Shown: positions 17,215 to 24,657 of the stretch, piece by piece
How positions within the stretch are numbered: the first letter of the stretch is position 1
Layout: every line of letters begins with the position of its first letter
Assembly: GCF_001544835.2 (NCBI RefSeq)
Contig: NZ_FCNX02000014.1
Location: 62,001 to 126,000 of the forward strand
Direction: 5' to 3'
Length of the DNA: 64,000 bases
Source of the DNA: Caballeronia fortuita
GTDB lineage: Bacteria; Pseudomonadota; Gammaproteobacteria; Burkholderiales; Burkholderiaceae
Notes under the pieces: model-generated
What the model was told of the DNA's origin: nothing
The model's database searches: none
What the model saw: the letters and a program-made list of their open reading frames with translations, nothing else
Translations under genes and position numbers: made by a program

Positions 17215-17682
17215 ATGCTGAAGAACATTGATCCGCTGCTCAACGCCGACATCCTCCACGCTCTCTGCGCGATGGGGCATGGCGACGAAGTCGTGATCTG
17301 CGATGCCAATTTCCCCGCCGATTCCGTCGCGCGCCAGACGGTGCTCGGGCGCGTGCTGCGCCTCGACGGCGTGAGTTCGCCGCGCGCCGTGCGCGCGGTG
17401 CTGTCGGTGATGCCGCTCGATACGTTCGTCGATCATCCCGCCGAGCGGATGGAAGTCGTCGGCGACGCATCCGCGCTGCCCGCCGTGCAACGCGAAGCCC
17501 AGCAGGAAGTCGATGCCGCCGAAGGTCGCGCGTTGCCGTTTGCGTCGATCGAGCGTTTTGAGTTCTATACGCGCGCGAAAGCCGCATATTGTGTGATCGC
17601 GACGGGCGAAACGCGCGGCTATGGCTGCTTCATCTTCAAGAAGGGCGTGCAACTCGCGCCGGACGTCTCGGAGAAGAATTGA
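17215..17682 (+). CDS. fucU: RbsD/FucU family sugar mutarotase
   Basis: 155 residues. The motif LNADILHALCAMGHGDEVVICDANFPA contains the catalytic His and the GHGDxxxxxDxNFP signature of FucU (L-fucose mutarotase), and the C-terminal RAKAAYCVIATGETRGYGCFIFKKG carries the family Tyr. It interconverts alpha and beta anomers. The sugar-acid cassette at 9-12 kb could belong to the same pathway, but they are not adjacent, so the link is only an inference. Confidence 0.88.
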   Translation: MLKNIDPLLNADILHALCAMGHGDEVVICDANFPADSVARQTVLGRVLRLDGVSSPRAVRAVLSVMPLDTFVDHPAERMEVVGDASALPAVQREAQQEVDAAEGRALPFASIERFEFYTRAKAAYCVIATGETRGYGCFIFKKGVQLAPDVSEKN

Positions 17683-17690
17683 CCGATGGA

Positions 17691-17767
17691 CTAGGGAATA
17701 CCCTGTAGCTTTTTTGAGAATGTGTTGCGGTGCAGCGAAAAAGGCGTATAGTTAGGGTTATCCCTAG
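17691..17767 (+). promoter_or_regulatory. Promoter with paired TAGGG-N4-CCCTA operators
   Basis: Two related inverted repeats occur: CTAGGGAATACCCTGTAG (17691-17708) and TTAGGGTTATCCCTAG (17752-17767), both AGGG-N4-CCCT at the core, about 60 bp centre to centre. Between them TTGCGG (17725-17730), a 16-nt gap and TATAGT (17747-17752) make a plausible sigma70 promoter, which would start transcription inside the second repeat. Such placement suggests a looped or blocked promoter controlled by a dimeric repressor. Confidence 0.6.
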
Positions 17768-17789
17768 CTACTTACCCTGAGAGATGCAT

Positions 17790-17939
17790 ATGAAAACCAC
17801 CGCTCAACAATCCCTGCTCGTTTCGTTCGGTTCCTGGCTGCGCGCTTCGAAGGCTGCGTTGCGTCGCGAGTGGGATCGTGCGCTTCAATTGCATCTTCAA
17901 AACTGCGAAATCCTGGTCGAGTCGTATCGCCGCAAGTAA
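17790..17939 (+). CDS. Small basic protein of unknown function (49 aa)
   Basis: 49 residues starting MKTTAQQSLLVSFGSWLRAS and ending in a helix-prone arginine/glutamate-rich tail (ALRREWDRALQLHLQNCEI, then SYRRK). It is amphipathic rather than transmembrane and has one Cys. The unit is self-contained: promoter and palindromes at 17691-17767, a GAGAG ribosome site, the coding region, and a strong terminator at 17977. This makes a ~250-nt transcript. I do not recognise the family; its size and Arg-rich helix recall DUF1127-type small proteins but the sequence does not match that motif well. Confidence 0.62.
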   Translation: MKTTAQQSLLVSFGSWLRASKAALRREWDRALQLHLQNCEILVESYRRK

Positions 17940-17976
17940 GCAGCGCGCGGGCAGCACCCGGTCAAAAGCAACAGTC

Positions 17977-18016
17977 ACGACGCCCTGGAAGCGAAGCTTC
18001 CGGGGCGTCGTCGTTT
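17977..18016 (+). terminator. Rho-independent terminator of the small gene
   Basis: ACGACGCCCTGGAAGC (17977-17992), loop GAA, GCTTCCGGGGCGTCGT (17996-18011), followed by CGTTTT. Sixteen pairs including one T-G wobble. Confidence 0.88.
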
Positions 18017-18044
18017 TCCGACGTCCTGATGTCGAGCAGTCGGC

Positions 18045-18079
18045 TTGACATGCAACCATATGGTTGCATAATGTGCTCA
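18045..18079 (+). promoter_or_regulatory. Leaderless promoter with palindromic ArsR operator in the spacer
   Basis: The -35 box TTGACA (18045-18050) is perfect, the -10 is CATAAT (18067-18072), and the DNA from 18051 to 18068 is the perfect palindrome TGCAACCATATGGTTGCA. A start about 7 nt after the -10 falls on the ATG at 18079, so the mRNA should have no leader. A repressor bound to the palindrome would cover both promoter boxes. Confidence 0.8.
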
Positions 18080-18402
18080 TGGATGACGATTCAGTTTTTC
18101 GCGCACTCGCGGATTCAAGCCGCCGGCAACTGCTCGACCGGCTGCACGAAGCGAACGGGCAGACACTCGGCGAACTATGCGACGGTCTGCGCATGACACG
18201 CCAAGCCGTGTCGAAGCATCTCGCGATACTCGAGGACGCGAACCTCGTATCGACGCAGCGTCACGGCCGCGAGAAGCGTCATTTCCTCAATCCGGTGCCA
18301 ATTCACGGGATCGCGCGGCGCTGGATCAGCAAGTTCGAGCGTCCGCGGCTGGACGCTTTGTCCGACCTGAAACGCACGCTTGAAGGAGACGATCATGAGT
18401 AG
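18079..18402 (+). CDS. ArsR family winged-helix repressor
   Basis: 107 residues. The compact winged helix reads VFRALADSSRRQLLDRLHEA, then LCDGLRMTRQAVSKHLAILEDANLV, the recognition helix region, and ends with HFLNPVPIHGIARRWISKF, a tail typical of ArsR proteins partnered with AHSA1 genes. It lacks the metal-binding ELCVCD motif of arsenic sensors, so it likely senses something else or acts by autorepression. The start is fixed by the leaderless promoter. Its stop overlaps the next gene by 8 nt. Confidence 0.9.
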   Translation: MDDDSVFRALADSSRRQLLDRLHEANGQTLGELCDGLRMTRQAVSKHLAILEDANLVSTQRHGREKRHFLNPVPIHGIARRWISKFERPRLDALSDLKRTLEGDDHE

Positions 18403-18832
18403 CGACACGTTTGTCTATGTCACCTATATCCGCACGACGCCCGGAAAACTGTGGGAAGCGCTGACGACGCCGGAATTCATCCGGCAATACTGGTTCGGCA
18501 TGCATCAGCAATCCGACTGGAAACCCGGTTCCGGCTGGAAGATGCTGTTCTCCGATGGACGCGTCGCGGACGGGGGAGAAGTGCTCGAATCGGAACCGGG
18601 CAAAAGGCTCGTGCTGAAGTGGCGCAATGAATTCCGCGAGGATCTGAAGGACGCGGGCTGGTCGCAGTGCACCTACGACATCGAGGCGCTCGGCGATGCC
18701 GTGAAACTCACCGTCACGCATGCGAGCGAGAGCAAGCCGTTCATCGAGGCCGTGTCGGGCGGATGGCCGAAGATTCTGTCGAATCTCAAGTCGCTGCTGG
18801 AGACAGGTCAGGTCGCGCTCACGACGAAATGA
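18395..18832 (+). CDS. SRPBCC (AHSA1-like) domain protein
   Basis: 145 residues with the START/Bet v1-like AHSA1 pattern: YIRTTPGKLWEALTTPEFIRQYWFG, SDWKPGSGWKMLF, GGEVLESEPGKRLVLKW and a C-terminal GGWPKILSNLKSLLETG. These proteins have a hydrophobic cavity; the ligand is unknown. AAGGAG precedes the start, which lies inside the end of the ArsR gene, so both come from one transcript. ArsR-AHSA1 pairs are common, and the cavity protein may bind or process the signal. Confidence 0.88.
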   Translation: MSSDTFVYVTYIRTTPGKLWEALTTPEFIRQYWFGMHQQSDWKPGSGWKMLFSDGRVADGGEVLESEPGKRLVLKWRNEFREDLKDAGWSQCTYDIEALGDAVKLTVTHASESKPFIEAVSGGWPKILSNLKSLLETGQVALTTK

Positions 18833-18867
18833 GAAACGGCGCGCATCCGCAAGGAGCGCGCCGTTTC
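18833..18867. terminator. Perfect 12-bp inverted repeat between convergent genes
   Basis: GAAACGGCGCGC (18833-18844) and GCGCGCCGTTTC (18856-18867) with an 11-nt loop, directly after the SRPBCC stop and 24 nt before the end of the convergent permease gene. Bidirectional terminator likely. Confidence 0.7.
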
Positions 18868-18891
18868 CACTTCACGCGATGCAGCCGTCGA

Positions 18892-20298
18892 TCAGATTGC
18901 CCAGCCGCCGAGATAGAACACGGCGAGCACGACCGCGATCGCCACCGTGCCCACGTTCAGCTTGCGCCATTCGCCCGCGACGACGCGGCCGATCACGAGC
19001 GTCGTGAAGCCCAGCATGATGCCCGTCACGATGTTCGCCGACAGCACGATATACACCGCGCAGACGAGGCCCGACATCGTGTCGACGGTATCCTCGAAAT
19101 GCAGCTTGCTCACGTTGCCGAGCATGAGCAGGCCGACGTACATCAGCGCGGGCGCCGTCGCGTAGGAAGGCACGAGCGCGGCGAGCGGCGAGAGGAACAT
19201 CACGACGAGGAACAGCACGCCGACGACGCTTGCAGCCAGCCCCGTCTTCGCGCCCGCCGCCACGCCCACCGACGATTCGATATACGCCGCCGCCGGCGCG
19301 CCGCCGAAGCACGCGGAGAAGATCGAGCTAAGAGAATCCGCGGTCAGCGCGCGGCCGCCGTTGACGATGCGCCCGTTCTTGTCGATTTGTCCGGCTTGTC
19401 CGGCGACGGCGCGGATCGTGCCGGTCGCGTCGAACACGGCGGTCATGACCAGCGCGAGCACGCTCGGCAGCACGGCCATCGACAGCGCGCCCTTGATGTC
19501 CATCGCGCCGATCAGCGACGCATGACCCGGCGCCGACAGCGCGGGCCACGCGAACACGCCGTGAAAGCGCACGGACGGATCGAACATCAGTCCGATTGCC
19601 GACAGACCGATCACCACGAGCAAAATGCCGCCCGGTACGCGCCGGCGCTCGAGACCGAAAATCGCGGCGAGACCGAGCACCGACATCAGCACCGGAAACG
19701 CCGTGATGTGGCCGAGGGACACCGGCATCCCCGGCGCGGGATTCTTGATGATGAGGCCGACATCGTTCGATGCGATCAGCAACAGAAACAACCCGATACC
19801 GATGCCCGTGCCGTGCGCGACGCCCGTCGGCAGATTGCGCAGGATCCACGAGCGCACGCCCGTCACCGAGATCGCCGTGAAGACGACGCCCATCAGGAAC
19901 ACGGCGCCGAGCGCGATGTTCGGCGTGAGGCCCTTGCCGAGCACGAGGCCGAACGCGGTGAACGCGGTCAGGGAAATTGCGCAGCCGATGGCGATCGGCA
20001 GGCGCGCCCACATGCCCATCAGCAGCGAGCCGAAGGCTGTCGTCAGACATACGGCGACGAACACCGCGCTCGTGTCGAAACCGGCTTTGCCGAGCATGCC
20101 CGGCACGACGAACACGGAATAGACCATCGCGAGGAACGTCGTGACGCCCGCGACGATTTCGCGTTTTTCGGTGCTGCCGGTTCTGGAAATGCCGAAGTAG
20201 CGATCGAGAAATCCGCCTGTGCCGGACGGAATCTTTTCCTCTCGTTCTGTGGGGGTGATGTCGATGTCGCCAAGCTGCTGGGCGGAGGATTCCAACAT
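18892..20298 (-). CDS. NCS2 family purine permease (AdeP/PbuG-like)
   Basis: 468 residues, about 12-14 helices. TEKREIVAGVTTFLAMVYSVF, the NCS2/AzgA-like opening, then CAISLTAFTAF and the motif FSACFGGAPAAAYIESSVGVAAGAKTGLAA place it in the AzgA-like branch that imports adenine, guanine or hypoxanthine with protons. ATG 20298 has AAGGAG 6 nt upstream; an in-frame start at 20364 would add an unlikely tail. Single gene, convergent with the SRPBCC gene. Confidence 0.9.
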   Translation of the reverse strand: MLESSAQQLGDIDITPTEREEKIPSGTGGFLDRYFGISRTGSTEKREIVAGVTTFLAMVYSVFVVPGMLGKAGFDTSAVFVAVCLTTAFGSLLMGMWARLPIAIGCAISLTAFTAFGLVLGKGLTPNIALGAVFLMGVVFTAISVTGVRSWILRNLPTGVAHGTGIGIGLFLLLIASNDVGLIIKNPAPGMPVSLGHITAFPVLMSVLGLAAIFGLERRRVPGGILLVVIGLSAIGLMFDPSVRFHGVFAWPALSAPGHASLIGAMDIKGALSMAVLPSVLALVMTAVFDATGTIRAVAGQAGQIDKNGRIVNGGRALTADSLSSIFSACFGGAPAAAYIESSVGVAAGAKTGLAASVVGVLFLVVMFLSPLAALVPSYATAPALMYVGLLMLGNVSKLHFEDTVDTMSGLVCAVYIVLSANIVTGIMLGFTTLVIGRVVAGEWRKLNVGTVAIAVVLAVFYLGGWAI

Positions 20299-20633
20299 GA
20301 GCTGCTCCTTTATCAGCGCGCTGAAACGGAACACCGTGCGCCGCGCGTTCTGCTCGTCGGGCACTGCGGGTCCATCGTCAGGGTCGTCTCGTATGTAGTT
20401 CTGGATGATGCCGGGTGACGCGCTCGTATGGCTGCACTCGGTCAGGACAGAGACTAGGGGAACAGAACGCAGGGTCCAATCCCATGAAAAACATGCCGCT
20501 CATGCCGAGCGGCTTATATGCCGCGTATCCCGCGCGGGGCGGGCCTCTCGCACGAGCGAAAAAAGACCGGACTAGGGGAAACGCCTAGTCCGGTTCGGGC
20601 CGCTATTTTACGCGTTCGCCGCGATGCGGCGCA
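20299..20633. other. Intergenic region with hairpin and ggt terminator
   Basis: 335 bases upstream of the purine permease and downstream of ggt, both on the minus strand. It holds GCCGCTC-ATGCC-GAGCGGC (20495-20513), possibly in the permease leader, and the ggt terminator listed next. I looked for a purine riboswitch and cannot support one. Confidence 0.5.
20566..20594 (-). terminator. Rho-independent terminator of ggt
   Basis: ACCGGACTAGG (20566-20576) and CCTAGTCCGGT (20584-20594) pair perfectly around 7 nt. Read on the minus strand the stem is followed by CTTTTTT, the classic U-tract, 40 nt after the ggt stop. Confidence 0.92.
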
Positions 20634-22367
20634 TTACTGGATGATGCGCGACACGCCGCGTCCGCGCGGATCGGACATAGGTTCGGGCTTGTCGCCGTCG
20701 ATGCGGATCGCCTGAATGTCGCCGTTGAAGTTCTGCATCGTGAACTTGTAGCCCTTGTCTTCGAGTTCCTTCACGACCGAAGCGTCGAGCTGATGGAACG
20801 GCTCCTGATAGATCGTGTCCGGCGGCAGCAACTGATGATGAAAGCGCGTTGCGCCGACGGCTTCGGGCAGCGCCATGTCGAAGTCGTACACGTTCGTGAT
20901 GACCTGGAAGATCGACGTGAAGATGCGCGATCCGCCAGGCGTGCCGATCACCATCGCGACCTTGTCGTCCTTCGTGAGAATGGTCGGCGTCATCGACGAG
21001 AGCGGGCGCTTCTTCGGCGCGATGGAGTTGGCATCGCTGCCGACGACGCCGAACATGTTCGGCACGCCCGGCTTCGACGCGAAGTCGTCCATTTCGTCGT
21101 TGAGCACGACGCCCGTGCCTTCCGCGATCACGCCCGAGCCGAAATAGCCGTTGATCGTGTACGTGTTCGACACCGCGTTGCCCCACTTGTCGACGACCGA
21201 GAAGTGCGTCGTCTCGGCCTTCTCGGGCATCGACGTGCCGAGCCCCGGCTGCACGCTCTTCGTGTCCGAAGGCTTGTCGGGATTGACTTCCTGCGCGCGC
21301 TTGAGCAGATAGTCGTCGTTGGTGAGTTGCGCGACGGGCACCTTGTAGAAGTCCGGATCGCCGAGATATTGCGCGCGGTCTGCGAACACGCGCTTCTCGA
21401 TCTCCGCCACGAGATGGATGTACTGCGCGGAATCGAGCGGCACGCCCTCGAACTTGTCCTTGAGATCGGCTTTCATCTTCAGCAACTGCACGAGGCCGAC
21501 GCCGCCCGAACTCGGCGGCGGCGCGGTGATCACGCGATAGCCGTTCCAGCTCGCCGTGACCGGCTGGCGCCACACCGCCTTGTAATCCTTCAGGTCGCGC
21601 GTGGTAATGAGGCCGTGGCCTTCCATCGACCTGGCGATCAACTGCGCCGTTTCGCCTTCGTAGAAGCCTTTCGCGCCTTTGTCGGAGATGCGTTGCAGCG
21701 TCTTCGCGAGGTCCGGCTGCTTGAACACCTGACCCGCCTTCATGCCGCCGAAGTAGAGATCGAAGTTGGTCTTGCCGGCGAAATCCTTAGCCGCGTTGTC
21801 GCGCCGGGACACGAGCTGGTCGTCCACTTCGAAGCCGTCCTGCGCGTACTTGATGGCCGGCGCGAGCACCTGCTTCCACTTCAGCTTGCCGAAGCGCTTC
21901 TGCGCTTCCCACATGCCGTCGACGGTGCCCGGCACGCCCACCGCGCGATGCCCGACGAGGCTCATGCCCTTGATGACTTCGCCCTTGTCGTCGAGATACA
22001 TGTTGCGCGTGGCGGAAAGCGGCGCGCGCTCGCGATAGTCGAGAAAGTACGGACGATGATCGACGTAGAGCGTCATGAAGCCGCCGCCGCCGATGTTGCC
22101 CGCCTCCGGATAGGTGACGGCGAGCGTGAAAGCGATCGCGACGGCCGCATCGACCGCATTGCCGCCTTGCTTGAAGATCTGCTCGGCGGTGTCGGCGGCG
22201 TATTTGTCTGCGACCGCGACGGCCGATGCGGTCAGGACCGCTGGCTGGTTATCGGCGGTTTTCGCGTGCGCCGGCGACGTCTCGACGAATCCCGCCGTCA
22301 TGAGCGCCGATGCGACGATCGCGCCGATCGCGACGGACCGGATGCGCGGTTCTTTTCTCAGAAGCAT
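20634..22367 (-). CDS. ggt: Gamma-glutamyltranspeptidase
   Basis: 577 residues with a signal peptide (about 1-35, ending SPAHAK), so the enzyme is periplasmic. The autocatalytic site is ETTHFSVVDKWGNAVS: cleavage before Thr386 would create the small subunit with Thr386 as nucleophile. GNIGGGGFM near residue 90-98 and PLSSMTPT and GTPGGSRI further on are the substrate and oxyanion motifs. It hydrolyses or transfers the gamma-glutamyl group of glutathione and related peptides. The oppABCDF/OprD peptide-uptake genes start 2.3 kb away and could take up the released Cys-Gly, but they are separate transcripts. Confidence 0.95.
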   Translation of the reverse strand: MLLRKEPRIRSVAIGAIVASALMTAGFVETSPAHAKTADNQPAVLTASAVAVADKYAADTAEQIFKQGGNAVDAAVAIAFTLAVTYPEAGNIGGGGFMTLYVDHRPYFLDYRERAPLSATRNMYLDDKGEVIKGMSLVGHRAVGVPGTVDGMWEAQKRFGKLKWKQVLAPAIKYAQDGFEVDDQLVSRRDNAAKDFAGKTNFDLYFGGMKAGQVFKQPDLAKTLQRISDKGAKGFYEGETAQLIARSMEGHGLITTRDLKDYKAVWRQPVTASWNGYRVITAPPPSSGGVGLVQLLKMKADLKDKFEGVPLDSAQYIHLVAEIEKRVFADRAQYLGDPDFYKVPVAQLTNDDYLLKRAQEVNPDKPSDTKSVQPGLGTSMPEKAETTHFSVVDKWGNAVSNTYTINGYFGSGVIAEGTGVVLNDEMDDFASKPGVPNMFGVVGSDANSIAPKKRPLSSMTPTILTKDDKVAMVIGTPGGSRIFTSIFQVITNVYDFDMALPEAVGATRFHHQLLPPDTIYQEPFHQLDASVVKELEDKGYKFTMQNFNGDIQAIRIDGDKPEPMSDPRGRGVSRIIQ

Positions 22368-22449
22368 CTCCTGCGTTCTCCTTTATTGCGTGCGACTTGT
22401 TACGTGCGACGAAAGACCCAACGCTTATATACCACGAGCCGCGCCGCGC

Positions 22450-23211
22450 TCAGGGCATGAGCTGGCCGCCGTTCACGTCGATGATCTGCCCGGTCACGTA
22501 ACGCGACATCGCCTCGGACGCGAGATAGAGGAACGCGCCGCTGCAATCGTCGGGCTCGCCGATGAAGCCCATCGGGATCGACTTGCGGAACGATTCGAGC
22601 TGCTCGGGCGTCGTGAAGCGCTCCTGAAACGGCGTCGCGATCACGCCGGGCGCGACCGCGTTCACGCGGATGCGATCCGGCATCAGCTCTTTCGCCATGC
22701 CCTTGGTGATCGTGCTGACGAAGCCCTTCGATGCCGCATAGAGCAGCGCGCCCGGCCCGCCGCCGTTGCGCGCCGCCACCGACGTCACGTTGATGATCGA
22801 GCCGCCGCCGCCTTCCTTGAGCGACGGCAGCGCCGCGCGCGTGAACGCGACCACCGAGCGTGCGTTGATGTGCATGATCTCGTCGAAGAGCTCGTCGCTC
22901 GCCGACGCGATCGGCTCGCGCTTCACGAGGCTGCCCGCATTGTTGATGAGCACGTCGATCTTGCCGAAGGTATCGACGACCTGCGCGACGGCGGCATCGA
23001 TCGCCTTCGAATCGCGCACGTCCGCGCCGACGGTGATCGCCGTGACGCCGAGCGCGCGGATCTCCTTCGCGACTTCCTCGGCCTTGTCCTTCGAACTGTT
23101 GTAATGCACCGCGACGTTCGCGCCGTATTGCGCGAACGCCCGCGCCGCCGCCGCGCCGATGCCGGTGCTCGCGCCCGTGATGAGAATCGACTTGCCTTTC
23201 AGATCGTGCAT
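22450..23211 (-). CDS. SDR family NAD(P)-dependent oxidoreductase
   Basis: 253 residues with TGASTGIG at 12-19, NNAG at 90-93, Ser144, Tyr158, Lys162 (YAASK), so catalytically complete. HYNSSKDKAEEVAKEI after the second strand suggests NADP preference (no acidic residue at the strand end). The C-terminal half follows the FabG/glucose dehydrogenase pattern. Upstream lies a LysR gene on the same strand 91 nt away, which may regulate it. Substrate unknown. Confidence 0.85.
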   Translation of the reverse strand: MHDLKGKSILITGASTGIGAAAARAFAQYGANVAVHYNSSKDKAEEVAKEIRALGVTAITVGADVRDSKAIDAAVAQVVDTFGKIDVLINNAGSLVKREPIASASDELFDEIMHINARSVVAFTRAALPSLKEGGGGSIINVTSVAARNGGGPGALLYAASKGFVSTITKGMAKELMPDRIRVNAVAPGVIATPFQERFTTPEQLESFRKSIPMGFIGEPDDCSGAFLYLASEAMSRYVTGQIIDVNGGQLMP

Positions 23212-23302
23212 GAGTGCTCCGTATTGAAGGGGTTTGAAGCGATTGCAACAGACGAGAGTATGAAGCGAAAAAGCGGTCGCCGGCTGAGCGGCGTGCCGCG
23301 CG

Positions 23303-24232
23303 TCAGCCCGCCGCGAGCGTTGCTTCCTCGGGCGCCTCGAACGAATAGTGCTCGACGATGCGCTTCACCGAATTGCGGAACGACGCGACCAGATCCGAGC
23401 GGATGCCGCTGCTCGGATACGAGAGCACGTATTCGTATTCGATGTCGGTCTCGAACGGCCGCACGACGACGCCGTGCGCGCGCCAGACCTTCGCCGCGAA
23501 GGGTTCGACGATCGAGATGCCGAGCCCGCCCGCGACCATCGCGTAACGCGTGTGCGCGGTGTCGGTGAAAACGGTGTAGCGCGGGCGATCTTCCGTCGAC
23601 GAAATAAGCGATTGCTCCGCTTCGTAAGGCTGACGCGAATTCGGCAGCCAGCCGATCAGCTTTTCGCCGCGTAAGTCCGACGGACGCACGATCTTCTTCT
23701 TTGCGAGCCTGTGCGTGACGGGCATCGCGCACGACGCGCGCGCCTTGAGCAACGTCTCCACCTCGATGCCCGCGACGGCCGGAAACGCGAGGCTCAGCGC
23801 GATATCGGCCTTGTGGTTCTGCAGGTTCACCAGCACTTCGGGCACTTTCACGGAGTCGACCTTGATCGGCACGCCCGGATGACGCTCGGTAAAGTCGGCG
23901 AGCACGGGCGGCAGCAGCGTGGTTGCGAGCACGGGCATGCACGCGACGGTGAGGCCGTCGGAGGCTTCTTCGCGGATCATTGCCGCGACCTGCTTCAGAC
24001 GTTCCAGTCCGAGAAAGTTCTCCTCGACGGACTTGTAGAAGCGCAGGCCGGCCGTCGTCGGATTGAGGCGGCCGCCGATGCGGGAAAACAGGCTGAAGCC
24101 GAGATCGGCTTCGAGATCGGCGATCAGTCGGCTGATCGCGGGTTGCGTGACATGGAGTTTTTTTGCTGCGCCGACACTGGTGCCGGTCATGATGAGGCTG
24201 CGAAATGCCTCGATCTGGCGAAAACGGATCAT
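23303..24232 (-). CDS. LysR family regulator (ArgP/NocR-like effector domain)
   Basis: 309 residues. MIRFRQIEAFRSLIMTGTSV then AAKKLHVTQPAISRLIADLE is a standard LysR DNA-binding domain, and the effector domain follows (VPIKVDSVKVPEVLVNLQNH). ATG 24232 gives the family start; an upstream GTG/ATG at 24292 adds 20 residues without support. It is divergent from oppABCDF with 425 nt between and lies upstream of the SDR gene, so either could be its target. Similar LysR proteins that begin MIRFRQIEAF respond to amino acids or opines in other bacteria; this is only a hint. Confidence 0.85.
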   Translation of the reverse strand: MIRFRQIEAFRSLIMTGTSVGAAKKLHVTQPAISRLIADLEADLGFSLFSRIGGRLNPTTAGLRFYKSVEENFLGLERLKQVAAMIREEASDGLTVACMPVLATTLLPPVLADFTERHPGVPIKVDSVKVPEVLVNLQNHKADIALSLAFPAVAGIEVETLLKARASCAMPVTHRLAKKKIVRPSDLRGEKLIGWLPNSRQPYEAEQSLISSTEDRPRYTVFTDTAHTRYAMVAGGLGISIVEPFAAKVWRAHGVVVRPFETDIEYEYVLSYPSSGIRSDLVASFRNSVKRIVEHYSFEAPEEATLAAG

Positions 24233-24657
24233 CTTTCGGACGGCTCTCAAACGGCAGTTATACGGCGACGCAATCTTATAGGAAACAAGCACTTGCTGCC
24301 TGATATGCCTTTCGCCAGCGAAAGCCAGGAAGTGCGTTTAACCAACGAAATGAACGACTATTCGAAAAATTTAGTGACTATAAGCACATGTGAGTGGCAT
24401 CCGACTTATTGATGCGAAATACTCGCCGCCAGCCTGAAGCGCGAATGAAAGCGAGCGCGTAAGCATGTTGCAGTTGCGCCCGACGGCGCGCAACAAATCG
24501 ATCGCCAGCAGAAAGCCTTTCGTTAGATTTGCTAAGTTCGGCGCCGGTGTGTTTATCCTCATCGCGATAAACACGCCGTTGCACGAAGGACTCCGAAAGT
24601 CCGCAAGGAAGGCGAAAGGAAACAACCGATAAACGAGACGAAGAAAGAGGATTCCCC
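24233..24657. other. Long regulatory region upstream of oppA
   Basis: 425 bases between the divergent LysR gene and oppA. It contains the inverted repeat at 24549-24574. Short reading frames on the minus strand (24371-24685) overlap oppA and have no support. Confidence 0.55.
24549..24574 (+). promoter_or_regulatory. Perfect 9-bp inverted repeat in the oppA leader
   Basis: GTGTTTATC (24549-24557), CTCATCGC, GATAAACAC (24566-24574). It lies 83 nt before the oppA start and could be an operator or an mRNA hairpin. Confidence 0.6.

Noticed and set aside
18667..20418. 583-codon open frame antisense to the purine permease
   Set aside because: Same type of artefact; no motif, and the permease is unmistakable.
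20299..20560. Purine riboswitch in the permease leader
   Set aside because: Only one simple hairpin is visible; no three-way junction with the conserved core.
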